This document shows, in pieces, positions 38,508 to 46,848 of a stretch of 64,000 bases of DNA (the stretch's first letter is position 1; each line of letters begins with the position of its first letter). The notes below the pieces were generated by a model. The model was not told the origin of the DNA and made no database searches. It saw nothing but the letters and a program-made list of their open reading frames with translations. Origin of the DNA: Mycolicibacterium phocaicum (lineage in GTDB: Bacteria > Actinomycetota > Actinomycetes > Mycobacteriales > Mycobacteriaceae); assembly GCF_010731115.1 (NCBI RefSeq), contig NZ_AP022616.1, positions 4,774,001 to 4,838,000 of the forward strand. The letters run 5' to 3'. Both the position numbers and the translations under genes were made by a program.

Positions 38508-39334
38508 CCTTGCGATTGTGCCTTACGCGGAATCGGGGTGCGGTTGCGCAGCACGGCGATGGTCTCGCGGGCCCGCTCGACGGCGGCCAGGTCGACGTCG
38601 GTGACCAGCAGTTCCGGCGCGAGGCCGGCCTGCACCACGATGTCGCCTGTGGGGGAGGCCACCAGACTGCCGCCGCTGCCGGTCGGACCCTTCTTGGCGA
38701 GTTCGTCACCCGGGTAGGGCTGGTCGACGGCGGCGACGACGCAGCCGGTGTCGAGCGCGCGGGCGCGGGCCAGCAGCGTCCACTGCTCCAGCTTGCCCGG
38801 ACCCGAACCCCACGACGCGTGGACGGTCAGCAGCTTGGCCCCGCGCTCGGCCAGCTCGAGATGCAACTCCGGGAATCGGACGTCGTAACACGTCGTGAGG
38901 CCGACGGGCACGGTGCCGTCGGCGGTCGGAACGTCGATCACGACTGGCTCGAAACCCCTTGCCACAGTGCGTGATTCGGCGAATCCGAAGGCGTCGTAGA
39001 GGTGAATCTTGTGGTAGTGCGCGGCAACGCCCGGGCCGGTGGCGAGCAGCGTGTTGGTGACGCGGCCGTCGGTGTCGTCGTCGGCCGGACAGAACATCCC
39101 CGCCACCACGGTGACGCCCGAACGTGCGGCGAGGTCCCGGACGGCGTCCGCCCACGGGCCGTCGAGCGGTTGCGCCACCGGCGCGAGGGGCACCCCGAAC
39201 CGGCACATCGTGGCCTCTGGGAACAAGACCAGTTGGGCACCGGCGTCGGCGGCGCGCGCCGTGTGGTCGGCGACCAGTGCCAGGTTGGCCTCGGGATCGG
39301 TGCCGGCGCCGATCTGGGCCAGTGCGATGCGCAT
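38504..39334 (-). CDS. Nitrilase-superfamily carbon-nitrogen hydrolase (Rv0480c-like)
   Basis: The product is 276 aa from the ATG at 39334 (MRIALAQIGAG); the open frame upstream of it is noise. The catalytic triad is Glu40 (LFPEATM), Lys109 (YHKIHLYDAF) and Cys149 (TTCYDVRFPE). It probably hydrolyses an amide; related enzymes act on N-carbamoyl compounds or deaminated glutathione. TACGCT lies 7 nt upstream of the ATG on this strand. It is coupled to the DUF2993 gene by a 4-nt overlap. Confidence 0.88.
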   Translation of the reverse strand: MRIALAQIGAGTDPEANLALVADHTARAADAGAQLVLFPEATMCRFGVPLAPVAQPLDGPWADAVRDLAARSGVTVVAGMFCPADDDTDGRVTNTLLATGPGVAAHYHKIHLYDAFGFAESRTVARGFEPVVIDVPTADGTVPVGLTTCYDVRFPELHLELAERGAKLLTVHASWGSGPGKLEQWTLLARARALDTGCVVAAVDQPYPGDELAKKGPTGSGGSLVASPTGDIVVQAGLAPELLVTDVDLAAVERARETIAVLRNRTPIPRKAQSQG

Positions 39335-39348
39335 GCGCCCCAGCGTAA

Positions 39349-40530
39349 TCAGCGGGTGCAGGCCAGGGACGGATCCTTGGTCAGTGCCATGTGCCGCACG
39401 GCGTCGTCGACGCGTTCGGTGGGCAGCTCGCCGGAGTCGACGGCCTGCTGCAGCCGGTCGAGGACCTCCGGCACCTCTTTGGTGGTGATCCACAGCGCGG
39501 TATCGGCGCCGGCCTGCAGGGCTTTGAGCACCGCTTCCGGCACGCTGTAGCGCTGCGTGATGGCGCCCATGCTGGACAGGTCGTCGGTGAACACCGGTCC
39601 GTCGAACGGGCGGCCGCCGTAGCCACCGGACCGCAGCAGGTCGTAGGCGGCCTTGGACAGGCTCGCCGGATCGGTCTCGGTGAGGCCGGGCACCTGCATG
39701 TGGCCGACCATCACCGCGACGGGTTTGCGAGTCGTCAGAGACTGGTAGGGCACCAGGTCCAGCGACTCGAGCTGGGCCAGGGGCGGGGTGACGACGCCGC
39801 CCTGGTGCGAGTCGCCGGAGGCATGACCGTGGCCGGGGAAGTGCTTGAGCACCGGCAGCACACCGGCGTCACGCAGGCCGTCGGCGTACGCGCCGGCGTA
39901 GGCGGTGACGACCTCGGCGGTGTTGCCCCACGACCGGTCGCCGATGACGGTGCCGTCGGCCGCGTTCGTGATGTCTACGACGGGCGCGAAGTCGATGGTG
40001 ATGCCGAGTTCCTTCATCGCCTGGCCGCGCAGCCGCGCGATCTCCCGAACCTGTTCGGGGGTCTTGCCGGCGGCGACGAGCTCGCGCGCCGACGGCTGGC
40101 TGCCGATGAGGCTCCTCAGCCGCTGCACCCGGCCGCCCTCCTCGTCGACACTGACCGCGATCGGCAGCGGCCGCGGCTCCTGCGCCAGCGCGGCCAGCGG
40201 ACCGCCGAGCATCGAGTAGTCGGTCCAGCTGGTGATGAAGATGCCGCCGACCTCCTGCTGCCGGACGACGGCCTCCGCGTCGGCCAGGTTCTTGACCCCG
40301 ACCATCAGCAGCTGGGCCAGTTTCTGGCGCACGCTGAGGGCGGTCACGACGGTGTCCAGCCGGCACGGGACCGGCGGCGGGGCCGCGGTGGGCTGGTTGG
40401 CCGCCGGTGGCGGGGCGTCGACGGGCCGCGGCTTGCTCAGCACGGCCGCGACGATCAGGGCGACGACGATCACCGCCGCGGCCGAGGCCAGGACGACCGG
40501 CGATTGCAGTCGGCTGCGGGGTGACGGCAT
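39349..40530 (-). CDS. Glycoside hydrolase family 3, probable beta-N-acetylglucosaminidase
   Basis: The product is 393 aa. An N-terminal membrane anchor (VVLASAAAVIVVALIVAAVL, 12-31) without a lipobox is followed by a Pro-rich linker and the GH3 domain. NagZ-type landmarks are VSVDEEGGRVQRL, KHFPGHGHASGDSH (the His of the catalytic dyad loop, near 230-243) and the nucleophile Asp in FTDDLSSMGA near 312. Enzymes of this type remove GlcNAc from peptidoglycan fragments; the mycobacterial LpqI is a relative, but that one is a lipoprotein. TAGGGT lies 7 nt upstream of the ATG. Confidence 0.85.
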   Translation of the reverse strand: MPSPRSRLQSPVVLASAAAVIVVALIVAAVLSKPRPVDAPPPAANQPTAAPPPVPCRLDTVVTALSVRQKLAQLLMVGVKNLADAEAVVRQQEVGGIFITSWTDYSMLGGPLAALAQEPRPLPIAVSVDEEGGRVQRLRSLIGSQPSARELVAAGKTPEQVREIARLRGQAMKELGITIDFAPVVDITNAADGTVIGDRSWGNTAEVVTAYAGAYADGLRDAGVLPVLKHFPGHGHASGDSHQGGVVTPPLAQLESLDLVPYQSLTTRKPVAVMVGHMQVPGLTETDPASLSKAAYDLLRSGGYGGRPFDGPVFTDDLSSMGAITQRYSVPEAVLKALQAGADTALWITTKEVPEVLDRLQQAVDSGELPTERVDDAVRHMALTKDPSLACTR

Positions 40531-40554
40531 ACGGCGAACCCTATGCGCTCGTCG

Positions 40555-41364
40555 TCACGGTGGGGGCGCGACGGCCGACCACGGCACCGTCAGGACGCCG
40601 TCACGCAACCGGCGCCGCGGCGGCTCCAGCGGTTGACCCTCGGCCACCAGCAGGTCGAGCATCGCCCGCCACCGGACGCGCGGACCGAACACCCCGTGCC
40701 CGGCGTTGGTGGCCCAGGCGCGGTCGGCGGCCTGCAGCAGCTGGTGGATCGGCTGACCCGGAACATTGTGGTGGATAAGCACTTTCGGCAGTCGCTCCGC
40801 CAGATCGGAGGGCCGTTCGATGGCGAACGGGTCGCACGACAGGGTCAGGCTCACGGGCCCGTTGGCGTCGAGCAGGACCCAGCAGCAGCGCCGGCCCAAC
40901 TCGTCGCAGGTGCCGTCGACCAGCAGCCCGCCGGGTGCGAGCCGGCCCGTCATCTCCGCCCACGCGGCGGGTACGTCGGCGACGTCGTACTGCCGCAACA
41001 CATTGAACGCGCGCACCAGAACCGGTGTGTGCCCGGCCAATTCGAAGCCGCCGAGGCCGAATTCGGCGACGTCGCCGGCCAGCTCCCGGGCCAGCCGCAC
41101 CCGGTCCGGGTGAATCTCCAGGCCTACCACTCGCACGTCGGCCCGGACGGTGCGCAGCCGGGACGCCAGTTCCACGGTGGTCACCGGAAGCGCGCCGTAG
41201 CCGAGGTCGACGACCACGGGATCCGGCGCGGCGCGCAGCAGCGCCCGCACGCGCGGCGAGTGGACGAGCCAGCGGTCGCTGCGCCGCAGGCGGTTGTATC
41301 CCGTTGTGCCACGCGTCGGCTGGCCGACAGGAGTGCCCTGTGACCGGCCGACGGGCGAGTTCAT
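40555..41364 (-). CDS. SAM-dependent methyltransferase-like protein
   Basis: The product is 269 aa. A class I methyltransferase motif I is recognisable as PVVVDLGYGALPVTTVELAS (residues about 48-67), followed by VVGLEIHPDRVRLA (acidic end of strand 2) and LAPGGLLVDGTCDELGRR. The methyl acceptor is unknown. TAAACT ends 6 nt before the ATG on this strand, so it is probably leaderless. It has no close partner except the GH3 gene 24 nt downstream. Confidence 0.72.
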   Translation of the reverse strand: MNSPVGRSQGTPVGQPTRGTTGYNRLRRSDRWLVHSPRVRALLRAAPDPVVVDLGYGALPVTTVELASRLRTVRADVRVVGLEIHPDRVRLARELAGDVAEFGLGGFELAGHTPVLVRAFNVLRQYDVADVPAAWAEMTGRLAPGGLLVDGTCDELGRRCCWVLLDANGPVSLTLSCDPFAIERPSDLAERLPKVLIHHNVPGQPIHQLLQAADRAWATNAGHGVFGPRVRWRAMLDLLVAEGQPLEPPRRRLRDGVLTVPWSAVAPPP

Positions 41365-41417
41365 GGGCCGAGTTTATGGCCCTGCCGAGGCGGTCGAAGC
41401 TGCCGACGGCGCCGGGC

Positions 41418-41924
41418 CTACCGGCGGGCGGCGATCCAGTCGCTGGTGAATTTCTGCTCCAACTCGATCAGATAGCCGAGTTGCTGCCCCAGCATCGCCT
41501 CGAGCTTGCCGCCGACCAGCGGGATGCGGACCTCGACGTGCGCCGAGAAGTTCAGCCGCGCAACGTCTCCCGTGGCGGTCAGGACACCCCTGCCGGTGAT
41601 GGTCGCCGGCGCGCCGGGGACGCGGCTGCGCACCGTCCCGACGGCACGCCCGTCGGCGAGTGGACCCCAGTGCTCTTCGCGGACCAGGCTGAGGTCACCG
41701 AAGTGGAATTGGGTGACGATGCTGGGCAGGCCGGCGGCGCGCATGGTCTGCGTGGTGGTGATGTCCGTGCCGCCGTGGCCGTCCTCGGCGAACGAGTCGA
41801 GGGTCGACACGTCGGCGCGGCCCTCTGCCAGCCGGTCCAGCCAGTAATCCTTGCTGCAGAACGCGCTGTGCACCTGCGCCACAGTCCCGAGGTATTCGGC
41901 AACCATGTCGAAAGAGCGGGCCAT
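41418..41924 (-). CDS. DUF2505 family protein (Rv0481c-like)
   Basis: The product is 168 aa. It looks like a START/SRPBCC-type single domain: [20 protein letters not shown] at the N-terminus and a C-terminal helix [20 protein letters not shown], typical of ligand-binding polyketide-cyclase-like folds. The ligand is unknown. It is divergent from murB with only 26 nt between start codons. Confidence 0.8.
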   Translation of the reverse strand: MARSFDMVAEYLGTVAQVHSAFCSKDYWLDRLAEGRADVSTLDSFAEDGHGGTDITTTQTMRAAGLPSIVTQFHFGDLSLVREEHWGPLADGRAVGTVRSRVPGAPATITGRGVLTATGDVARLNFSAHVEVRIPLVGGKLEAMLGQQLGYLIELEQKFTSDWIAARR

Positions 41925-41932
41925 ACTCGGCC

Positions 41933-41942
41933 ACGCTACCGT
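41933..41942. promoter_or_regulatory. Overlapping divergent -10 elements, DUF2505 gene and murB
   Basis: ACGCTACCGT reads TACCGT toward murB (41937-41942, 8 nt before GTG) and TAGCGT toward the DUF2505 gene (41933-41938, 8 nt before ATG). The two hexamers share two bases, so the promoters should exclude each other. Confidence 0.5.
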
Positions 41943-41950
41943 TAGCGGCC

Positions 41951-43009
41951 GTGGTCAGTTCGGATATCGGGGGCGCGGCGGTCGACTATGACGTGCCGCT
42001 GGCACCCCTGACCTCGTTCCGCGTCGGACCGGTGGCAGCCCGTCTGATCACCTGCGATACCACCGCCAAGGTGGTCGGCGCGCTCACCGCGTTGCGGGAC
42101 GGCCCGGGGCCGCTGCTGGTCCTGGCGGGCGGGTCGAATGTGCTGGTCTCGGACGACATGGTTGATTTGACCGTGGTGTTGCTGGCGAACACCGAGATCA
42201 CCGTCGAGGGCAACGTGGTGCGGGCCGAGGCCGGCGCGCTGTGGGACGACGTCGTCGTGGCCTCGTTGGCGCACGGGCTCGGTGGCCTGGAATGCCTGTC
42301 CGGGATCCCGGGCTCGGCCGGGGCGACGCCGGTGCAGAACGTCGGGGCCTACGGTGCCGAGGTCGCCGACACCATCAGCCGGGTCCGGCTGTTCGACCGT
42401 GAGACGGGTGCCGACAGCTGGGTGAGTCCCGAGACGCTGGATTTCGGCTACCGGCACAGCGTGCTGAAGAACTCCGACCAGGCCGTCGTGCTCGAGGTGG
42501 AGTTCACGCTGAACCCGGACGGTCTCAGTGCCCCGCTGCGGTACGGCGAACTGGCGTCGCGGCTCGGCGCCGAGGCGGGCACGCGCGTCGACGCGCTGGC
42601 GGTCCGCGACGCGGTGCTGGCGTTGCGGCGCGGCAAGGGCATGGTGTCCGACCCCGCCGACCATGACACCTGGAGCGCCGGCTCGTTCTTCACCAACCCG
42701 GTCGTCCCGCACGACGTCTTCGAACGCATCCGCGACGCCACCGCCGGTCCCGTGCCCAATTACCCGGCGCCGAACGGGGTCAAGCTGGCGGCCGGCTGGC
42801 TCGTGGAACAGGCCGGTTTCGGCAAGGGATACCCGGGTGACGGCGCTGCGGCCCGGCTCTCGACCAAGCATGCGCTGGCCCTGACGAACCGGGGCTTTGC
42901 TGGCAGCGCTGACGTATTAGCGCTGGCCAGGACGGTTCGGGACGGCGTCAAGGCCGCTTTCGGGATAGATCTCACACCGGAACCGTGCTTAATCGGCTGT
43001 TCGCTGTAG
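41951..43009 (+). CDS. murB: UDP-N-acetylenolpyruvoylglucosamine reductase
   Basis: This FAD enzyme reduces UDP-GlcNAc-enolpyruvate to UDP-MurNAc in peptidoglycan precursor synthesis. The product is 352 aa. FAD-binding motifs are [13 protein letters not shown] (near 56-68) and [20 protein letters not shown] (near 120-139); the proton-donor Ser is in [12 protein letters not shown] and the C-terminal acid in [11 protein letters not shown]. The length and lack of the extra loop fit a type I enzyme. It is followed immediately by the L,D-transpeptidase gene, so two cell-wall steps are linked. Confidence 0.96.
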   Translation: MVSSDIGGAAVDYDVPLAPLTSFRVGPVAARLITCDTTAKVVGALTALRDGPGPLLVLAGGSNVLVSDDMVDLTVVLLANTEITVEGNVVRAEAGALWDDVVVASLAHGLGGLECLSGIPGSAGATPVQNVGAYGAEVADTISRVRLFDRETGADSWVSPETLDFGYRHSVLKNSDQAVVLEVEFTLNPDGLSAPLRYGELASRLGAEAGTRVDALAVRDAVLALRRGKGMVSDPADHDTWSAGSFFTNPVVPHDVFERIRDATAGPVPNYPAPNGVKLAAGWLVEQAGFGKGYPGDGAAARLSTKHALALTNRGFAGSADVLALARTVRDGVKAAFGIDLTPEPCLIGCSL

Positions 43010-43023
43010 GTAAATTCATTCCT

Positions 43024-44433
43024 GTGAGTGTGAACCGGCGACAGATGCTGACCGCGATTGCCGTCGGCACTTCCGGCGTGCTCGCCGCGTGCTCGGATGG
43101 ATCTGGCAGTTCAACGTCCTCGGCCCCCGCCAAAGAGACCGCGGCGCCCGTCATCACCTACCGGCCCGCCAACGGCGCCACCGACGTGGTGCCGACCAGC
43201 AGCATCGGCGTCGACGTCACCGACGGCTGGTTCCAGAAGCTGACTCTGACCAACGGCGACGGCAAGGTCGTCGCCGCGGTGTTCAACAAGGACCGCACGT
43301 CGTTCAACGCCGCCGAGCCCCTCGGCTTCGGCGCGACGTACACGTTCACCGGTTCGGCCGTCGGCCGGGACGGCAAGGCCGTGCCGGTGTCCGCGACGTT
43401 CACGACCGTCAACCCGACCAAGCAGGTCAACGGCCAGTTCCAGCTCGCAGACGGACAGACCGTCGGGGTGGCGGCGCCGATCATCCTGCAGTTCGACTCG
43501 TCGATAAGCGACAAGGCCTCGGTCGAGCGCAACGTCAAGGTCGTCACCGACCCGCCCGTCGAGGGCAGTTGGGCCTGGCTGCCCGACGAGCGCGAGGGTG
43601 CGCGCATGCACTGGCGTCCCCGCGAGTACTACCCGCCGGGCACCAAGGTCAGCGTCTCGGCGAAGTTGTACGGCGTCCCGTTCGGCGACGACGCCTACGG
43701 CGCGCAGGACAGCACGCTGGAGATCACCATCGGCCGGCGCCAGGTCGTCAAGGCCGACGCGACCAGCCACCGCATCCAGGTCATCACCGACGGCGGCGTG
43801 CTCTTCGACTTCCCGTGCAGCTACGGCGAGGCCGACAAGCCGCGCAACGTGACGCGCAGCGGCACCCACGTCGTCACCGAGAAGTACGCGGACTTCTGGA
43901 TGTCCAACCCGGCCGCCGGGTACTCGAACGTCCACGAACGCTGGGCCGTGCGCATCTCCAACAACGGCGAGTTCATCCACGCCAACCCGGCCAGCTCGGG
44001 CGCGCAGGGCAACACCAACGTCACCAACGGCTGTATCAACCTGTCGACCGACAACGCCCAGCAGTACTTCCAGACCGCCATCTACGGCGATCCGGTCGAG
44101 GTGACGGGCACGTCGATCCAGCTGTCGTACGCCGACGGCGACATCTGGGACTGGGCCGTCGACTGGGCCACCTGGGTGTCGATGTCGGCGCTGCCGCCGG
44201 CCAATGCCGCGCCGCCGGAGACGTCCATCCCGCAGAGTGCGCCGGCCACCCCGACCGACGCCCCGACCTATTCGGGTACGCCGACGACCACGACGACACC
44301 GCCGCCGACAGGTCCGGCCACCACGTCGACCACTCCGTCGACGTCGTCGTCCACCTCGACGACGACCTCGACGGCGGTGTCGACCGCGACTTCGACCGCG
44401 CCAGCCCCGACGACTACTGCGGCCGGCGGTTAA
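43024..44433 (+). CDS. lprQ: L,D-transpeptidase LprQ (LdtMt5-like) lipoprotein
   Basis: It makes 3-3 cross-links in peptidoglycan. From the GTG at 43024 the product is 469 aa with signal peptide and lipobox VLAAC (Cys23); a start at 42985 inside murB is possible but would lengthen the leader. Ig-like domains (about 45-235) precede the YkuD catalytic domain, with [14 protein letters not shown] and nucleophile Cys337. The C-terminus is a Thr/Pro/Ser-rich tail of about 75 residues, longer than I recall for M. tuberculosis. The last 20 nt overlap the convergent SDR gene. Confidence 0.93.
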   Translation: MSVNRRQMLTAIAVGTSGVLAACSDGSGSSTSSAPAKETAAPVITYRPANGATDVVPTSSIGVDVTDGWFQKLTLTNGDGKVVAAVFNKDRTSFNAAEPLGFGATYTFTGSAVGRDGKAVPVSATFTTVNPTKQVNGQFQLADGQTVGVAAPIILQFDSSISDKASVERNVKVVTDPPVEGSWAWLPDEREGARMHWRPREYYPPGTKVSVSAKLYGVPFGDDAYGAQDSTLEITIGRRQVVKADATSHRIQVITDGGVLFDFPCSYGEADKPRNVTRSGTHVVTEKYADFWMSNPAAGYSNVHERWAVRISNNGEFIHANPASSGAQGNTNVTNGCINLSTDNAQQYFQTAIYGDPVEVTGTSIQLSYADGDIWDWAVDWATWVSMSALPPANAAPPETSIPQSAPATPTDAPTYSGTPTTTTTPPPTGPATTSTTPSTSSSTSTTTSTAVSTATSTAPAPTTTAAGG

Positions 44434-45175
44434 AGCGGCTGGCGGACGCCTGGTCGCGCGGCCGCATGACGATCTGGTCCAGATCGACGTGCGGCGGCCG
44501 TGACGCCACGAAACCGATGACCTCGGCGACGTCCTCGGCGACCAGAGGCGTGATGCCCTGATACACCGCGTCGGCGCGCTCGGCATCCCCGCCGAACCGC
44601 ACGAGCGAGAACTCCGTCTCCACGGCGCCCGGCGCAATCTCGGTGAGCCGCACCGGTTTTCCCAACAATTCACCGCGCAGCGTGCGGTGCAGTGCGCCCT
44701 GGCCGTGCTTGGCGGCGATGTACCCGGCGCCGTTGTCGTACGTCTCCAGCGCCGCGGTCGACGTGACGGTGACGACCAGTCCGTCGCCCGATGCGATCAG
44801 TGCGGGCAGCAGCGCCCGCGTGACGCGCAGAGTGCCCAGCACGTTCGTCTGCCACATCCAGTCCCAGTGCTCCAGATCGGCCTCGGCGACGGGCGCCAGG
44901 CCCTTGGCGCCGCCGGCGTTGTTGACCAGTACGTGCACCGGTCCCAGGGCCGCGACCTGGGCCGCAAAAGCATCCACCGACGCCTGGTCGGTGACGTCTG
45001 TCACAACGGCGGTGCCACCGATCTCGGCTGCGAGCGCGGTGATCCGATCCGCGCGGCGGGCCGCGCACACGACGTGAAAGCCAAGGCCGGCAAGGGTTTT
45101 CGCGGTGGCGGCGCCGATTCCGGAGCTGGCGCCGGTGACCACCGCGACGCGCACGGAGCGTTCTTCAGCTGACAT
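44414..45175 (-). CDS. Short-chain dehydrogenase/reductase (Rv0484c-like)
   Basis: The product is 253 aa from the ATG at 45175. The NAD(P)-binding TGASSGIG is at residues 14-21, NNAG ([11 protein letters not shown]) near 85, and the catalytic Tyr-Lys pair in [10 protein letters not shown] near 150. Arg residues after the glycine motif (AARRADR) favour NADP. The substrate is unknown. TAAGGT lies 7 nt upstream of the ATG on this strand. Confidence 0.88.
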   Translation of the reverse strand: MSAEERSVRVAVVTGASSGIGAATAKTLAGLGFHVVCAARRADRITALAAEIGGTAVVTDVTDQASVDAFAAQVAALGPVHVLVNNAGGAKGLAPVAEADLEHWDWMWQTNVLGTLRVTRALLPALIASGDGLVVTVTSTAALETYDNGAGYIAAKHGQGALHRTLRGELLGKPVRLTEIAPGAVETEFSLVRFGGDAERADAVYQGITPLVAEDVAEVIGFVASRPPHVDLDQIVMRPRDQASASRFNRRPQ

Positions 45176-45239
45176 GTGACCGACCTTAGTCACTGGTCGC
45201 ACGCTTCATCGCGATCGTTGTGCTGCGCCGCAGGCGTGC

Positions 45240-45245
45240 TAAGTT
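45240..45245 (+). promoter_or_regulatory. -10 element of the leaderless poly-cysteine leader
   Basis: TAAGTT ends exactly 6 nt before the GTG at 45252, which puts the transcription start on the start codon of the leader peptide. Confidence 0.65.
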
Positions 45246-45251
45246 CCTCTC

Positions 45252-45326
45252 GTGATCATCAGTCAGGCATCCGGCGTCGCTGTGCGGCGTTCGTGTTGTT
45301 GTTGTCGCGCTTCGCGCTGCGCCTGA
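45252..45326 (+). CDS. Leaderless poly-cysteine leader peptide (attenuator uORF)
   Basis: GTG at 45252 to TGA at 45324-45326 encodes 24 residues including RRSCCCCRASRC: four consecutive TGT codons (45294-45305) and a fifth Cys two codons before the end. Poly-cysteine leaderless short ORFs are known cysteine-responsive attenuators in mycobacteria: scarcity of Cys-tRNA stalls the ribosome and raises downstream expression. Here the regulated genes are a ROK regulator and, further on, mshA of mycothiol synthesis, whose product contains cysteine. The start is set by the -10 element rather than a ribosome binding site. Confidence 0.8.
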   Translation: MIISQASGVAVRRSCCCCRASRCA

Positions 45327-45346
45327 CTCACGACACGGATCTCTTC

Positions 45347-45405
45347 GTCCTAGCTGTCGGCAGGTGTGGCCTCAGGACCCACCAGCCCGACTTCTTCCCT
45401 AGGAC
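45347..45405 (+). promoter_or_regulatory. Shine-Dalgarno-sequestering hairpin of the Cys attenuator
   Basis: GTCCTAG (45347-45353) is complementary to CTAGGAC (45399-45405), which contains the AGGA ribosome binding site 7 nt before the ATG at 45412. Inner pairs GTCGG/CCGAC (45356-45360 with 45387-45391) and GGTGTGG/CCCACC (45363-45369 with 45378-45383, one bulge) extend the stem. A competing upstream hairpin CGACA...TGTCG (45331-45335 with 45355-45359) would break it. Pairings were found by eye; no folding energy was computed. Confidence 0.6.
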
Positions 45406-45411
45406 ACCCAA

Positions 45412-46686
45412 ATGCCTGCTTCCGTTTCCACCGTTTCTGCCCCCTCCGGCGTCCGCTCTGCCGCACACGCCAAGCGCACCCTCCTGGCTCGGCACCACAT
45501 CGTCGCGCCGTCGCTGCGGGTCGCCGACGCCGCCGCCGGCTCGGTCTTCAGTGCGGCGCGGCTGCGCGGCCCCATCGCCCGGGACGTGATCGCGCAGGCC
45601 ACCGGGCTCAGCATCGCCACGGTGAACCGGAAGGTCACCGCCTTGCTGGACGCCGGGATGCTGCGTGAGCGGGCCGACCTCGCCGTCGCCGGCGCCATCG
45701 GCCGGCCGCGCGTCCCCGTCGAGGTCAACCACGAACCGTTCCTCACCCTGGGCCTGCACGTCGGCGCCCGGACCACCGCGATCGTCGCGACCGACCTCTT
45801 CGGCCGCACCCTCGACGTGGTCGAGACGCCCACGCCGCGCGGCGACCAGAACGCCGCGCTGGCATCGCTGGCCGGCAGCGCGCAGCGTTACCTGAGCCGC
45901 TGGCACCGGCGCCGCCCGCTGTGGGTCGGGGTCGCCTCCGGTGGTGTGGTGGACAGCGCCACCGGTCACGTCGACCACCCGCGCCTCGGCTGGGTCGACG
46001 CGCCCGTCGGCCCGGTGCTGGCCCAGACCCTCGGCCTGCCGGTGTCGCTGGCGTCGCACGTCGACGCGATGGCCGGCGCCGAACTGCTGCTGGGTGCGCG
46101 CCGCTCGGCGGCCGCGGCCGAGTCCGCCACCAGCCTTTACGTGTACGCCCGCGAGACCGTCGGCTACGCGCTGTCGATCGGCGGCAAGGTCCACTCGCCG
46201 GCCAGCGGCCCGGGCACCATCTCGGGACTGCCCGCGCAGTCGGAGCTGCTCGGCGGTACCGGCCGGCTCGAGACCACCGTCAGCGACGAGGCCGTGCTGG
46301 CCGCCGCCCGCAAGCAGCGGATCGTGCCGGCCGACGGACCGGCGTCGACCATCTCCACGGTGCTGCGCGCGGCGCGGTCCGGCAATGCCGCGGCCGTCGA
46401 GCTGCTGGCCGAGCGGGCCCGCGTCCTGGGTGGTGCGGTGGCGCTGCTGCGCGACCTGCTGAACCCCGATGACCTGGTCGTCGGCGGTCAGGCGTTCTCC
46501 GAGTACCCCGAGGGTCTCCCGCTGGTCGAGCAGGCGTTCGCGGAGCGAACGGTGTTGGGTGTCAGGGACATTCGCGTCACGACGTTCGGCAATCGGGTGC
46601 AGGAAGCCGGTGCGGGCGTGGTGTCCCTCGGTGGGCTGTACGCCGACCCGATCGGTGCCATGCGCCGCGCGCTGCGCGCCGCCTAG
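45412..46686 (+). CDS. ROK-family transcriptional regulator (Rv0485-like)
   Basis: The product is 424 aa. An N-terminal winged helix (GPIARDVIAQATGLSIATVN, about 53-72) is fused to a ROK sugar-kinase-like domain (FLTLGLHVGARTTAIVATDL near 106; VGVASGGVVDS near 166). The usual ROK zinc cluster (CxCGxxGC) is not visible, so it probably does not work as a kinase. Rv0485 was reported to control expression of the distant pe13/ppe18 pair. The RBS lies in the attenuator hairpin, so its translation should respond to cysteine supply. Confidence 0.88.
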   Translation: MPASVSTVSAPSGVRSAAHAKRTLLARHHIVAPSLRVADAAAGSVFSAARLRGPIARDVIAQATGLSIATVNRKVTALLDAGMLRERADLAVAGAIGRPRVPVEVNHEPFLTLGLHVGARTTAIVATDLFGRTLDVVETPTPRGDQNAALASLAGSAQRYLSRWHRRRPLWVGVASGGVVDSATGHVDHPRLGWVDAPVGPVLAQTLGLPVSLASHVDAMAGAELLLGARRSAAAAESATSLYVYARETVGYALSIGGKVHSPASGPGTISGLPAQSELLGGTGRLETTVSDEAVLAAARKQRIVPADGPASTISTVLRAARSGNAAAVELLAERARVLGGAVALLRDLLNPDDLVVGGQAFSEYPEGLPLVEQAFAERTVLGVRDIRVTTFGNRVQEAGAGVVSLGGLYADPIGAMRRALRAA

Positions 46687-46713
46687 CCACCTCCCGCGCC
46701 GGCCTAGCCTTCT

Positions 46714-46780
46714 CCCGCGAGCGGCCGTGTCTGCGCGCCGACACGCCGTGTCAGCCGTGCATTCTGCGGCCGCTCGCGGG
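46714..46780. repeat. GC-rich palindrome, CGAGCGGCC family (copy 1)
   Basis: CCCGCGAGCGGCCG (46714-46727) pairs perfectly with CGGCCGCTCGCGGG (46767-46780); the interior holds a second small hairpin around GTGTCTGCGCGCCGACAC. It lies between the ROK gene and mshA. Related sequence is at 60199-60366. It may terminate or attenuate read-through into mshA. Confidence 0.8.
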
Positions 46781-46848
46781 TTTCGAGCGGCCCCAAATTG
46801 CCCAGCTCTGACCACCGGACGGCGGGCAGTCCGAGCGACGGTGTAAGG

